The position numbers and the translations under genes were made by a program. A model generated the notes under the pieces. The model was not told the DNA's origin and did not search any database. It saw only the letters and a list, made by a program, of their open reading frames with translations. Positions 52,445 through 60,705 of a DNA stretch of 64,000 nt are shown here, piece by piece; positions within the stretch are counted from its first letter, which is position 1; every line of letters starts with the position of its first letter. The stretch comes from Thermocrinis ruber. GTDB taxonomy: Bacteria > Aquificota > Aquificia > Aquificales > Aquificaceae. Where the stretch lies: positions 434,001 through 498,000 of the forward strand of contig NZ_CP007028.1 of NCBI RefSeq assembly GCF_000512735.1. The letters are read 5' to 3'.

Positions 52445-53499
52445 AAGACCACCATATAGTCCCTGTGCACCGCTTCCTCTTTGGTGGTCTTCAAGATACG
52501 CCTAACCTCCTCCCCTTTCTTTCCAAGAACCCTCCTTAGTTCCTCAGAGGAAAAGTTGGTTTTGCCTTTGCCCACCAGCAGACCATCCTCCGTATAGATA
52601 ACCACCACATCACCGCGCTGAAAGCTACCCTCCACCCTCTTTATACCCGCAGGAAGCAGGCTCTTGCCCGATTTGAGGGCTTTAAAGGCACCCTCATCTA
52701 TGTAAAGGGCACCCCTTGGCTTTTCCACCATAGCCAACAGTTTTTTGCCCTGCCTTGGTGGAGGTAGAGGCTTAAAGTAGGTGCCCTTTGTCCTGCCCTG
52801 TAGGATCTCCTCCAAAGAGTCCTCTTTTCCGGTTATGACCACCGGAATTCCCAAACGGACCGCAATCTTGGTGGCTGTCAGCTTGCTGAGCATTCCGCCG
52901 GTGCCATAGGTGGAATTGACCCCTCTAACAAAGGCAAAGGCTGAATCCACGTCCTCCACAAAGGGAATTACCCGGTCTTGGTGGTCTCTGAGTCCTCCCG
53001 CGGTAGATAGGATCACCAAAAGGTTTGCCTGAAGCATAAAGGCGGTATGCACCGCAAGGAAGTCGTTGTCGCCAAAGAGAAGCTCCTCCACAGCCACCGC
53101 ATCGTTTTCGTTGATCACTGGCACCGCACCCATCTCCAGAAGCTTTTCCAAGGCATTCTTAGCGTTCTCAAACTTGTGTTTGTCGGTAAACACATCGGAG
53201 GTCAAAAGCACCTGAGCGGGCACAAGCTTATAGTTGGAAAAGACAAGGTCGTAAAGATGAATAAGATAAGCTTGCCCAATGCCCGCCAAAGCTTGCTTTT
53301 CCACCAAACTCTTTGGTCTTTCTGTTAAGTTCAGCTTCTTTAGACCACAGAGCACCGCACCGGAGGAGACTATGACCACCTCATTTCCCAAGGCTTTTAG
53401 CCTCTTTATTTCTCTGCCCAGCTTGCTAATGAGACTGAGGTCTATATCTCCCTCCTCCGTTTGGATAAGGTTTGAGCCTATTTTAACCACTATCCTCAT
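52441..53499 (-). CDS. proB: Glutamate 5-kinase with PUA domain
   Basis: A 352-residue kinase opening proline synthesis. The amino-acid-kinase domain (residues 1 to about 250) starts VVKIGSNLIQ and has IVSSGAVLCGLKKL, NENDAVAVEELLFGDND and GTGGMLSKLTATKIA. The C-terminal about 90 residues form the PUA domain (GALYIDEGAFKALKSGKSLL). It starts inside the last codons of the upstream acetyltransferase gene. Confidence 0.95.
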   Translation of the reverse strand: MRIVVKIGSNLIQTEEGDIDLSLISKLGREIKRLKALGNEVVIVSSGAVLCGLKKLNLTERPKSLVEKQALAGIGQAYLIHLYDLVFSNYKLVPAQVLLTSDVFTDKHKFENAKNALEKLLEMGAVPVINENDAVAVEELLFGDNDFLAVHTAFMLQANLLVILSTAGGLRDHQDRVIPFVEDVDSAFAFVRGVNSTYGTGGMLSKLTATKIAVRLGIPVVITGKEDSLEEILQGRTKGTYFKPLPPPRQGKKLLAMVEKPRGALYIDEGAFKALKSGKSLLPAGIKRVEGSFQRGDVVVIYTEDGLLVGKGKTNFSSEELRRVLGKKGEEVRRILKTTKEEAVHRDYMVVF

Positions 53500-53962
53500 T
53501 TTCCAACCGTTTGGTCATCCTGATCCAATAGTTAAACCTATCCCTCTCTTCAAAGCCGTGCTTTTTATAAAATTCTATAGCCCTTATGTTTTCATCACCA
53601 ACCCAGAGCTCCGCCAGAGGCAGACCCCTCTCTTTAAAGTATTCAAGGGCTTTCTCCAAAAGCTTTTTTCCAATGCCCTTATTTCTGTACTCGGGCAGAA
53701 CTACCAGCTCATGTATGGCACCCACCACCTTGCCTTCCCTCTTGCTAAACCAATTCCCGTCCGCTGCCACAAACCCTACCTTTTTGCCATCCACCTGCGC
53801 CACAAAAACACCCGCCACATCCCTCCTAAAGAGCCAGTTAAGGTAAGCAAGCACATCCTCCCTGTGGGTGTAAGAGTATTCCTCAAGTCCAGCGTAGCCT
53901 TCCAAGTATATGTTGGCTAACTCCTCTATGTCTTCCGCGGTCGCCCTTTCCACCTTAACCAT
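53483..53962 (-). CDS. GNAT family N-acetyltransferase
   Basis: A 159-residue GNAT protein with the acetyl-CoA loop PEYRNKGIGKKLLEKAL around residues 94-110 and the C-terminal FYKKHGFEERDRFNYWIRM typical of small-molecule or protein N-acetyltransferases (RimI/YhbS-like look). The substrate cannot be inferred. It overlaps proB by 17 bases and follows lolA by 4, so lolA-gnat-proB is likely one transcript. Confidence 0.82.
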   Translation of the reverse strand: MVKVERATAEDIEELANIYLEGYAGLEEYSYTHREDVLAYLNWLFRRDVAGVFVAQVDGKKVGFVAADGNWFSKREGKVVGAIHELVVLPEYRNKGIGKKLLEKALEYFKERGLPLAELWVGDENIRAIEFYKKHGFEERDRFNYWIRMTKRLENEDSG

Positions 53963-53966
53963 ACGT

Positions 53967-54572
53967 TCAATAAACCCTTTTTACTTTAACATTGGGTGGC
54001 AGTTGTAGTTTAAAAAGACCCTGAGAAGGACTAAAGTTTGTGCGCACCTCTAAAAACTCTATCTCTGTAATAGTTCCATCCTTTTCCTCTACGCGAACCA
54101 ACCTTGGCGTTCCATCCCGGTCCGCATGAACTAAAACCCTATGAAAGAACTCGTCATTAACCTTGGGCTTTAAGACAAAAAACCTCCTCCCTTCCCTTTC
54201 AATTTCTCCCACCAGGTCAAAGACCTCCCCCAGTGGCTTTGAGACCAAAAGCAAAGACTCCACCACCGGAGATTGATTCTTCTCCATACTGTCTATTAGG
54301 GCATTGCCCTGGGCTGGATAGTAAAGAACGACCTCCCTTCCATCGGAAACAATAATCATCTTCTCCGGCTGTTCGTACTCTATGCGGAACTTTCCGCCCT
54401 TTTGGGCATAAAAAAAGCCCTTTGCTACATCCTCCTTGGTGCGCCAAGTGTATTTTGTCTTTTGCACAAAAGAGACTTTTATTGTGTTGATCTGGGCAAG
54501 CCTTTTTTCAAGCTGTTCAAAGCTCTGGGCAAAAACAAAAAGAGGGAGTACTAGCAAAACAAACAGTATCAT
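53967..54572 (-). CDS. lolA: Outer-membrane lipoprotein carrier protein LolA
   Basis: A 201-residue periplasmic chaperone. A signal peptide covers residues 1-15 (ILFVLLVLPLFVFAQS). The mature part has the LolA pattern: the INTIKVSFVQKTKYTWR strand, then KGGKFRIEYEQPEKMIIVSDG and the aromatic residues lining the acyl pocket. It takes lipoproteins from LolCDE to the outer membrane and would serve lipoproteins such as FlgH. It is divergent from nnrDE across only 17 bp. Confidence 0.87.
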   Translation of the reverse strand: MILFVLLVLPLFVFAQSFEQLEKRLAQINTIKVSFVQKTKYTWRTKEDVAKGFFYAQKGGKFRIEYEQPEKMIIVSDGREVVLYYPAQGNALIDSMEKNQSPVVESLLLVSKPLGEVFDLVGEIEREGRRFFVLKPKVNDEFFHRVLVHADRDGTPRLVRVEEKDGTITEIEFLEVRTNFSPSQGLFKLQLPPNVKVKRVY

Positions 54573-54589
54573 AGGTTAATATTTTAAGC

Positions 54590-56116
54590 ATGAAGGTCCT
54601 CAATTCAGAGGAAATGTCCCTTGCGGACATAAAAACCATACAAGAGCTTGGCATTCCTTCCCTTGTGCTCATGGAAAACGCATCCTTGGCGGTGGCGAGG
54701 GTCATCAAGCAGAAGTTCCCAGAAGGTTCAAAGGTCCTTGTGTTAGTGGGCAAAGGAAACAACGGAGGAGATGGGCTTGCCTGTGCAAGACATTTAAAGC
54801 TCTGGGGCTACCGGGTGGATGTATTCCTTGTGTTTGGTGAGGTAAAGGGAGATGCACTACTCCAACTCAACCTCCTGCAGGCTTTAGGAGTGGAGCCTCT
54901 GAAGGAGCTTCCACCCTTGGAAAATTACCACCTTGTCGTAGATGCCATCTTTGGCACGGGCTTTCAGCCACCGGTGAAACCACCCGCGGAGGCAATAATA
55001 AAAACCTTAGAAAGAACAAAGGTGCCCATCCTTTCGGTGGATATTCCTTCCGGGCTCTCCGCAGACAGTGGAAAGCTCTACACCCCAAGCGTTAAAGCCA
55101 ACATCACCGTTACCTTCCAGTTTCCAAAGATATGCCACCTTTTGCATCCGGCGTCAAAACAATGTGGAGAGCTTTACGTAGCCCACATAGGAATACCCGA
55201 GGTTTTTGTGGAGGATGTAAGAAGGGAGGTGATTTTGAGGGTTGAACCGCCTAAAAGGGAGCCAGACATTCACAAAGGAAAGGCTGGGCATGTACTTTTG
55301 GTAGGTGGTAGCGTTGGGAAAACAGGGGCTATTATCATGTCTGCGAAGGCTGCTACCCGGGCTGGTGCTGGGCTCGTTAGCGTGGGTGTTCCGCAGAATT
55401 TAAATCCCATCTTTGAAGTAGCCCTCACCGAAGAGATGAGCATTCCCTTGCCCGGAGAGGACTTTCTCTCTTACAGGGCTTGGGAGACTATCCTTAAAGA
55501 ACAGGATAGGTTTAGCGTTTTAGGGATCGGAATGGGCATGGGAAGGACCGAGGAGGGACAAAGGCTTGTGCTAAAGCTCTTGGAAGTTTGGGAAAAGCCC
55601 ATCCTCTTGGATGCGGACGCCCTGAACAACTTGGCTGACAGCAAAAGGCTGGAGGTTTTGAGGGAAAGAGGCAGTCCTACCATTCTGACGCCTCATGTGG
55701 GAGAGTTTGAAAGGCTTTCAGGTCTACCAAAGGAGGATATCATCCATAACCTTATGGACCGGGCTTTGGAGTTTGCTGTTAATAACCAATGCTATGTGGT
55801 GCTAAAGTCTTCAAGGACTGCTATAGGGACGCCCGATGGGAGCTGCTTTTTATCCACAAGGGGAACTCCTGCCATGGCAAAGGGTGGAGTGGGTGATGTG
55901 CTCTCTGGCATTCTGTCTGCACTGGTGGGAAGGGGCTTTGAGGTGGAGTATGCCCTCAAGTTGGGTGTCTTTATCCATGGACTGGCTGGAGAGATTGCAG
56001 AAAGAGAAAAGCACACGGAAAGTGTCCGAGCCCTTGATCTGGTAGAATACCTACCAAATGCCTACAGGAGCTTGGAAGCAGGCGATTACGGTCTTCCTTT
56101 TAATTACCTTTATTAA
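54590..56116 (+). CDS. nnrDE: Bifunctional NAD(P)H-hydrate epimerase / dehydratase
   Basis: A 508-residue metabolite-repair fusion. Residues 1 to about 210 are the YjeF N-domain epimerase (GKGNNGGDGLACARHL and VDIPSGLSADSG). The rest is the ribokinase-fold ADP-dependent dehydratase (HKGKAGHVLLVGGSVGKTGA, LTPHVGEFERLSG, AKGGVGDVLSGILSALVG). It converts heat-damaged NADHX and NADPHX back to the normal cofactors, a load expected to be high in a thermophile. The next gene starts 59 bases before its end. Confidence 0.93.
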   Translation: MKVLNSEEMSLADIKTIQELGIPSLVLMENASLAVARVIKQKFPEGSKVLVLVGKGNNGGDGLACARHLKLWGYRVDVFLVFGEVKGDALLQLNLLQALGVEPLKELPPLENYHLVVDAIFGTGFQPPVKPPAEAIIKTLERTKVPILSVDIPSGLSADSGKLYTPSVKANITVTFQFPKICHLLHPASKQCGELYVAHIGIPEVFVEDVRREVILRVEPPKREPDIHKGKAGHVLLVGGSVGKTGAIIMSAKAATRAGAGLVSVGVPQNLNPIFEVALTEEMSIPLPGEDFLSYRAWETILKEQDRFSVLGIGMGMGRTEEGQRLVLKLLEVWEKPILLDADALNNLADSKRLEVLRERGSPTILTPHVGEFERLSGLPKEDIIHNLMDRALEFAVNNQCYVVLKSSRTAIGTPDGSCFLSTRGTPAMAKGGVGDVLSGILSALVGRGFEVEYALKLGVFIHGLAGEIAEREKHTESVRALDLVEYLPNAYRSLEAGDYGLPFNYLY

Positions 56117-56600
56117 CTCCTGCGTGCAAATAGAGATCAGGGACAGAAGGCCTCCAGTGTATAGAAAGCAAGAGACCCCGTCTAAACCCCCAAAGGAAAT
56201 CCCAAAGCCCAAGGAGCCCGCAAGGGAACAAGAGGTAAAACCGCCTACTGTGGAAGTTCCAAAGGTGCCAATGCCCGTTAAAGGTGCCCCAATTAGATCC
56301 CACAGAGGCTACTTTATAAAAAGCTCCTGCGATGAATTCTTTAGGGCTGTTGAAAGAGGCAGAGTGCTCTATGCGGGGGATGACCTTAAGGGCTACGGTT
56401 GGGTGGTTATGGTAGAGCAGGAAGACGGATACATAACCGTTTATACAAGGGCGGAAAGGGTCTTTGTGAAGAAAGGAGAAAGCGTAAAAAAGGGTCAGGT
56501 GCTTGGGAAGGTAGGAAAGCAAGGGCAGGACTGTGGCATAGGTTTTGAACTTAGGCTAAAGGACGGCTCTCCAACAAACTTTGAGCTTGTGAAGGAATAA
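56058..56600 (+). CDS. Degenerate LytM (M23-like) lipoprotein
   Basis: A 180-residue protein. A lipoprotein signal with the Cys in FINSCVQI is followed by a proline/lysine/glutamate-rich linker (residues about 30-75) and a C-terminal LytM-type beta domain (KGYGWVVMVEQEDGYITVYT, KGESVKKGQVLGKVG). The zinc ligands of active M23 peptidases are missing: GFELRL stands where LHFEIR would be, and no HxH is present. It is therefore probably a non-enzymatic envelope factor, like the NlpD/EnvC activators of amidases. The ATG at 56058 lies inside nnrDE in another frame. Confidence 0.72.
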   Translation: MPTGAWKQAITVFLLITFINSCVQIEIRDRRPPVYRKQETPSKPPKEIPKPKEPAREQEVKPPTVEVPKVPMPVKGAPIRSHRGYFIKSSCDEFFRAVERGRVLYAGDDLKGYGWVVMVEQEDGYITVYTRAERVFVKKGESVKKGQVLGKVGKQGQDCGIGFELRLKDGSPTNFELVKE

Positions 56601-56611
56601 ATTCAAAAACC

Positions 56612-57121
56612 ATGGAACTAAAGACCCAAAACCTAAAAGAGCTATACGAAAAGGACTTTTACCTTTGGGTTATGGAAAATCTGAAGCTTCTTAAAAACAG
56701 AGAATACGACCTTGTAGACTGGGAAAATCTCCTGGAGGAGATAGAGGATATGGCAAGGAGGGAACTAAAAAGCCTGATAAACCTTATGGCAGTTATAATG
56801 GAGCACCTCTACAAGTGGGAAAACTTCAGGGAGAAGGTTTATTGGGGTGACAGTTGGAAAAAGAGCATAAATAACGCAAGAAACGAGATCAAAAAGCTCT
56901 TTAAAGATACTCCTTCCCTCAGACAAAAGGCTGAGCAAAAAGAAAGCTTGGAAAAAGCTTGGCAATATGCGGTCATAAACCTTGTAGGTTGGTTTGAAGA
57001 GGCGGAGGACTTAGCCAAAAAATACTTTGGCAGACTTCCTACGGAGGAGGATTTCCCACAAAAGTGTCCATATACCTTTGAACAGGCGATGGAACACAGA
57101 CCTTGGAGGAGGGAGTCTTAA
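56612..57121 (+). CDS. DUF29 family protein
   Basis: A 169-residue, highly charged helical protein. The opening [17 protein letters not shown] followed by [16 protein letters not shown] is the DUF29 signature, and the later IMEHLYKW and [10 protein letters not shown] blocks agree. The function of DUF29 is unknown. It is common in cyanobacteria and thermophiles, often in several copies and as a readily transferred gene. It begins 11 bp after the lipoprotein gene and overlaps the convergent nucleotidyltransferase gene by 4 bases. Confidence 0.82.
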   Translation: MELKTQNLKELYEKDFYLWVMENLKLLKNREYDLVDWENLLEEIEDMARRELKSLINLMAVIMEHLYKWENFREKVYWGDSWKKSINNARNEIKKLFKDTPSLRQKAEQKESLEKAWQYAVINLVGWFEEAEDLAKKYFGRLPTEEDFPQKCPYTFEQAMEHRPWRRES

Positions 57122-58629
57122 AGCTTTTGAGATTTCACAAAGTTTATGGCTTCCTCTTTGGTCTTTACAATTCCTTCCCATTGGGCTTGCTCTAAAGCCC
57201 TTTTTATTTCCCCTACCTTTGGACCCGGACCTATTCCTAAAATCTCCATGATCTCATCTCCGGAGAGCAAAGGCTTAGTGGGTATTTTGCTAAGTTCCTT
57301 TCTTCTAAAATCCTCAAGCTCGTGGATGGTCTTCAAAAGCCAACTGATTTCCTCCTGATCGTCTCCGCTGGCAAAGGCATCCGCAATGGCGTGCAAAAAG
57401 AGCCAACCTGCAATGTCTCCGCAATCCCTCCAAAACTTTGCCTTTCCTCGGTTTGTAAGCTCACCCTTTTTAAAAGCTTCCCTCAGATAAAAAGGTCGCA
57501 GATGATGTTCCACCAACTTGGAAACAAACTGAATTGCATCATCCCCTAGTCTTAGCCTCTTGAGAATGTCCCTTGACATTTGGGCTCCCAATTTATCGTG
57601 ATTGTAAAAGGTGGCTTTGCCATCCCTTAGCTCAAAGGTGTAGGGTTTGGCAATATCATGAAGAAGGGCAGAGAGCTTAAGGAGTTCCAGATCGGAGAAT
57701 TCCCCCAAAAATTCTTTCTCTCCTATTCCTTTCAAAAGCTCTGCGGGCAAAAACCTTTCTCTTTCTTCCACCACTTGGTCTATAAACTCCATAATTCTCA
57801 GCATGTGCTCATCGAGGGGGTATTTGTGATGTTGCCCTTGGTTTGTGATCTCCTTCCATCTTTCCGTCTCTGGAATGATCTGCTGGAGCAGATTGTTTTC
57901 ATAAAGTAGCCGAATAACCTTTCCGCCTTCTCTGTGCCGTAGAATTTTGAGCAGTTCTAAAGAGACCCTTTCCATGGGTGCCTTTTTTATAAGCTCCGCC
58001 TTTTTCTTGACAAAGTCCAAAAAGTCCTGAGTTAGATCCAACCTTTTCTCCACGCTGAGCCTAAAGCCCCTCAGCATTCTGACAGGGTCCTCTTCTAAGT
58101 TCTTCAAGGACACAGGTCTAAGGATGCCCTCCTGAAGGTCTTCCATACCATGGGCTGGATCATAGAGGATCGTTTGCTTGGCACCTATGCTAAGAACATC
58201 ATCAATGCTAACGGCCATAGCGTTGGCGGTAAAGTCCCTTGAAAGAAGGTCCTCTATTAGAGCCTTCTCCACATCCTTTCCCTTTATTTGGGCAAAGTCA
58301 AACCTGTACTTATAAGGTGGAAGATTTATTATGACGGTGGCTATGGTGGGTCTTCTAAAAAGCCCCTTCTTTTCAAACTCAAAGTATGACCCTCCCACGA
58401 GCTTTGCAAAATCTGATGCCACCTTTAACGGGTCGCAGGTAAGCAGTAAGTCTATGTCTATCTTGTAGCCAACCGGTTCCCCAAGAACTCTGTCCCTTAC
58501 CCATCCTCCCACAATAAAGCAGTAGCAATCTCTCGGTAAAACTCTGGCAAGATCGTCAAAGTAGGAAAGGTAAAAGTTCAAACCATGAAGGGTATGTTTT
58601 ACACCCTTTTCAAACAAAATCTCTTCCAT
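57118..58629 (-). CDS. tRNA nucleotidyltransferase / poly(A) polymerase family, with HD domain
   Basis: A 503-residue class II enzyme. The N-terminal catalytic head has [11 protein letters not shown], the metal pair in [17 protein letters not shown] and [13 protein letters not shown] neck and body follow, then an HD phosphohydrolase-like domain ([22 protein letters not shown]). It adds all or part of the tRNA 3' CCA. In Aquifex aeolicus CC- and A-addition are known to be split between two enzymes, so this could be either or a full CCA enzyme; sequence alone does not decide. The selC gene in this window lacks an encoded CCA and depends on this activity. Confidence 0.85.
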   Translation of the reverse strand: MEEILFEKGVKHTLHGLNFYLSYFDDLARVLPRDCYCFIVGGWVRDRVLGEPVGYKIDIDLLLTCDPLKVASDFAKLVGGSYFEFEKKGLFRRPTIATVIINLPPYKYRFDFAQIKGKDVEKALIEDLLSRDFTANAMAVSIDDVLSIGAKQTILYDPAHGMEDLQEGILRPVSLKNLEEDPVRMLRGFRLSVEKRLDLTQDFLDFVKKKAELIKKAPMERVSLELLKILRHREGGKVIRLLYENNLLQQIIPETERWKEITNQGQHHKYPLDEHMLRIMEFIDQVVEERERFLPAELLKGIGEKEFLGEFSDLELLKLSALLHDIAKPYTFELRDGKATFYNHDKLGAQMSRDILKRLRLGDDAIQFVSKLVEHHLRPFYLREAFKKGELTNRGKAKFWRDCGDIAGWLFLHAIADAFASGDDQEEISWLLKTIHELEDFRRKELSKIPTKPLLSGDEIMEILGIGPGPKVGEIKRALEQAQWEGIVKTKEEAINFVKSQKL

Positions 58630-58664
58630 AAAAGAAAAAAATATATAAAGCCCCCCGAAGGGGG
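58630..58664 (-). terminator. Rho-independent terminator of the cold-shock gene
   Basis: On the minus strand, ten bases after the cspA stop, a CCCCC/GGGGG stem with a TTCG tetraloop (58651-58664) is followed by a T-rich tract to about 58630. It is the clearest intrinsic terminator in the window and lies just before the next gene on the same strand. Confidence 0.8.
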
Positions 58665-58673
58665 AAAGGTGTG

Positions 58674-58883
58674 TCAGGAAATTACTCTTACGTTCTTTGC
58701 CCTCGGTCCCTTTGCGTCTTGCTCCACCTCAAACTCCACCCTCTGACCTTCCTGAAGGGTTTTGAAACCTCTTTGCTGAATGGCGGAGAAGTGTACAAAG
58801 ACATCTCCTTGATTGTCATCGCGGGTTATGAAGCCATAACCCTTTTCCTTGCTGAACCACTTAACGGTGCCTGTGAACTTCAT
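58674..58883 (-). CDS. csp: Cold-shock domain protein
   Basis: A 69-residue single cold-shock domain. RNP1 is KGYGFITRD and RNP2 is DVFVHFSAI, on a five-strand OB fold that binds single-stranded RNA or [22 protein letters not shown] is the standard opening. GGAGG lies 11 bases before the ATG, farther than usual. It is a single-gene unit with its own promoter and terminator. Confidence 0.96.
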   Translation of the reverse strand: MKFTGTVKWFSKEKGYGFITRDDNQGDVFVHFSAIQQRGFKTLQEGQRVEFEVEQDAKGPRAKNVRVIS

Positions 58884-59136
58884 GGTGCTAAAAACCTCCT
58901 ACAAAAAATTTACTTAGAGCGGAACTACAGAAGGTTAGGCGCCCTCCCTTCCATAGAACAGCTCAATGCGTATAATTATAATCCCAAACAAAAAAAAGTG
59001 CAAGTTTTTTTTATCCCCCAAATGCAAAGCGGTGGTAGAATTCCAAAAGCCAAGGAACAAGTATGCTTACACATTCACAAACCATGAGTTCAATCATACA
59101 GGCTTTGGGATAAAATTACCTTTGGAGGTGTGGTAA
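58884..59136. promoter_or_regulatory. Intergenic region with divergent promoters (csp and thioredoxin-like gene)
   Basis: 253 bp without a gene. For csp (minus strand), TTGCAC (58998-59003), 17 bases, TATAAT (58975-58980); an eight-A run just upstream of the -35 could act as an UP element. The predicted csp leader is about 85 nt and can form a GAAGG/CCTTC stem. For the plus-strand gene, TTCAAT (59089-59094), 16 bases, TAAAAT (59111-59116), then GGAGGTG at 59124-59130. No small gene is convincing here. Confidence 0.6.
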
Positions 59137-59457
59137 ATGTTTGAAGAGCTGACAGATAAGGATATATACGACAGGGCAATTTCTGCGGAAAAGCCTGCAG
59201 TGGTCATTTTCTACAAGCCCGGCTCGGAGAAAAATCAAGAGCTCTTTGACCTTCTTGCCAAGTTTAAGGCAATATACGGTGATAAGGTCAATTTCTTTGC
59301 TATGAACGCAGAAGAAAACACCACTCCCGAAGACTTGGGCATCTTTTACTTTCCGACGGTGCTCTACTTTAGGGACACCATGGAACTGGAAAGGCACGAT
59401 TACATACCCACAGAGGAGGAAGTAGAAACCGCAATAAGGAGGCTTTTGAGGCTATGA
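59137..59457 (+). CDS. Thioredoxin-fold protein without the CxxC motif
   Basis: A 106-residue thioredoxin-like domain. The strand AVVIFYKPGSEKNQELF occupies the active-site position but has no cysteine. The cis-Pro region IFYFPTVLYFRDTME is kept. The protein contains no cysteine at all, so it cannot do thiol chemistry and may be a binding or scaffold protein. GGAGGTG lies six bases before the ATG. The HIT gene starts within its stop codon. Confidence 0.7.
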   Translation: MFEELTDKDIYDRAISAEKPAVVIFYKPGSEKNQELFDLLAKFKAIYGDKVNFFAMNAEENTTPEDLGIFYFPTVLYFRDTMELERHDYIPTEEEVETAIRRLLRL

Positions 59458-59957
59458 ACCTTCTGTGGGCTCCTTGGAGAAGTTCATATGTGGAAAAGAT
59501 AGACCAAACTTCTGGGTGCTTTTTGTGTGATGCGGTCTCCCAACCGGAGGAAAAGCTGAGGGATCATTTGGTGTTATATAGAGGTAAAAAAGCCTTTGTG
59601 ATATTTAACAAATATCCGTACAATGCAGGACATCTTATGGTCGCCCCCATAGAACACATAGGGAACTTTTGTCTTTTGGACCAAGAGACGGTTTTGGAAA
59701 TTCACAGGCTAACGGTTGTCTCCATAAAGGCTTTGGAGGAAGTTATAAAGCCCCACGGCTTTAATCTTGGCTACAATTTGGGCAGGTCTGCGGGTGCGGG
59801 CTTAGAGAGTCACATTCATCTTCACATAGTCCCCAGATGGAACGGAGACACAAACTTTATGCCCACCATAGCCAAAACAAAGGTGATATCCCAAGACCTT
59901 TGGGAGCTTTACGACCGCATAAAGCCCACCTTTGAAAGGCTTATAAATGCTACTTGA
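59454..59957 (+). CDS. HIT family hydrolase (Ap4A phosphorylase-like)
   Basis: A 167-residue histidine-triad nucleotide-binding protein. HIHLHIVPRW is the HxHxHxx motif, NKYPYNAGHLMVAP is the conserved substrate strand and NLGRSAGAGLESH precedes the triad. CFLCD near residue 22 may take part in a zinc site. Members hydrolyse or phosphorolyse dinucleoside polyphosphates such as Ap4A. It overlaps the ABC ATPase gene by 11 bases. Confidence 0.87.
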   Translation: MNLLWAPWRSSYVEKIDQTSGCFLCDAVSQPEEKLRDHLVLYRGKKAFVIFNKYPYNAGHLMVAPIEHIGNFCLLDQETVLEIHRLTVVSIKALEEVIKPHGFNLGYNLGRSAGAGLESHIHLHIVPRWNGDTNFMPTIAKTKVISQDLWELYDRIKPTFERLINAT

Positions 59958-60705
59958 GGTAAAAGACCTTTCCCTAAGCTACGGTGATAAAAGGGTTTTA
60001 AAGAATGTTAGCTTTTCCTTAAACAGAGGAGAAGTCCTGTGTATAGTGGGCGAATCGGGTTCAGGGAAGAGCTCCATTTTGCTGTCTATTATGGGTCTTT
60101 TGCCCAAGAACGCAAAGCTGAGCGGTAGCATCCTTTTGGAAGGAAAGGAACTTTTGAACCTACGGGAGGAAGAATACAGAAAGCTAAGAGGTAAAGAAAT
60201 AGGCATAGTCTTTCAGGAACCCTCTCTGTATTTGGACCCTCTTTTTAAGGTAAAGGATCAGATCCTTGAGGCATACACCGCCCACTTCGGTAAAGCGGGG
60301 GGAGAGGAGAGGGTCGTAGAGGTGCTAAAAAAGGTTGGTGTGCAGGATGTGGAGAGGGTTATGAACTCTTACCCTCATCAGCTTTCTGGAGGACTAAAGC
60401 AAAGGGTTTGCATTGCCATTGCGGTGGTTTGCAACCCAAAGCTGGTGCTGGCGGACGAACCTACCACCGCTTTAGACTTAACCGTTCAAAGAAAGATCTT
60501 GGGACTTTTTACCCAGTTGAAGGAGGAGGGAAAGGGCATTATTTTGGTAACCCACGATTTTGGAGTGGTGGCTGAGGTGGCAGACAGGGTTTTGGTTTTA
60601 AAAGAGGGAGAGGTGGTGGAGGAGGGCGATGTGGTTTCTATCTTTGATGCACCAAAAAGCCCATACACAAGAGCTCTGCTTTCTGCCACATACCTTAAAG
60701 CTTAA
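59947..60705 (+). CDS. ABC transporter ATP-binding protein (DppD/OppD-like)
   Basis: A 252-residue ATPase with Walker A GESGSGKSS near residue 36, Q-loop FQEPSLYLDPLF, signature LSGGLKQRV, Walker B LVLADEPTTALD and the H-loop THDFGV. The SLYLDPL stretch after the Q-loop is typical of peptide and nickel (Dpp/Opp/Nik) importers. The C-terminal extension common in DppD is short, and no permease or binding protein is nearby. It overlaps convergent leuA by 4 bases. Confidence 0.85.
   Translation: MLLEVKDLSLSYGDKRVLKNVSFSLNRGEVLCIVGESGSGKSSILLSIMGLLPKNAKLSGSILLEGKELLNLREEEYRKLRGKEIGIVFQEPSLYLDPLFKVKDQILEAYTAHFGKAGGEERVVEVLKKVGVQDVERVMNSYPHQLSGGLKQRVCIAIAVVCNPKLVLADEPTTALDLTVQRKILGLFTQLKEEGKGIILVTHDFGVVAEVADRVLVLKEGEVVEEGDVVSIFDAPKSPYTRALLSATYLKA

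Noticed and set aside
58671-59087. A 138-residue plus-strand frame across csp and its upstream region
   Set aside because: The first half is antisense to the cold-shock gene and the second half crosses promoter sequence; composition is not protein-like.
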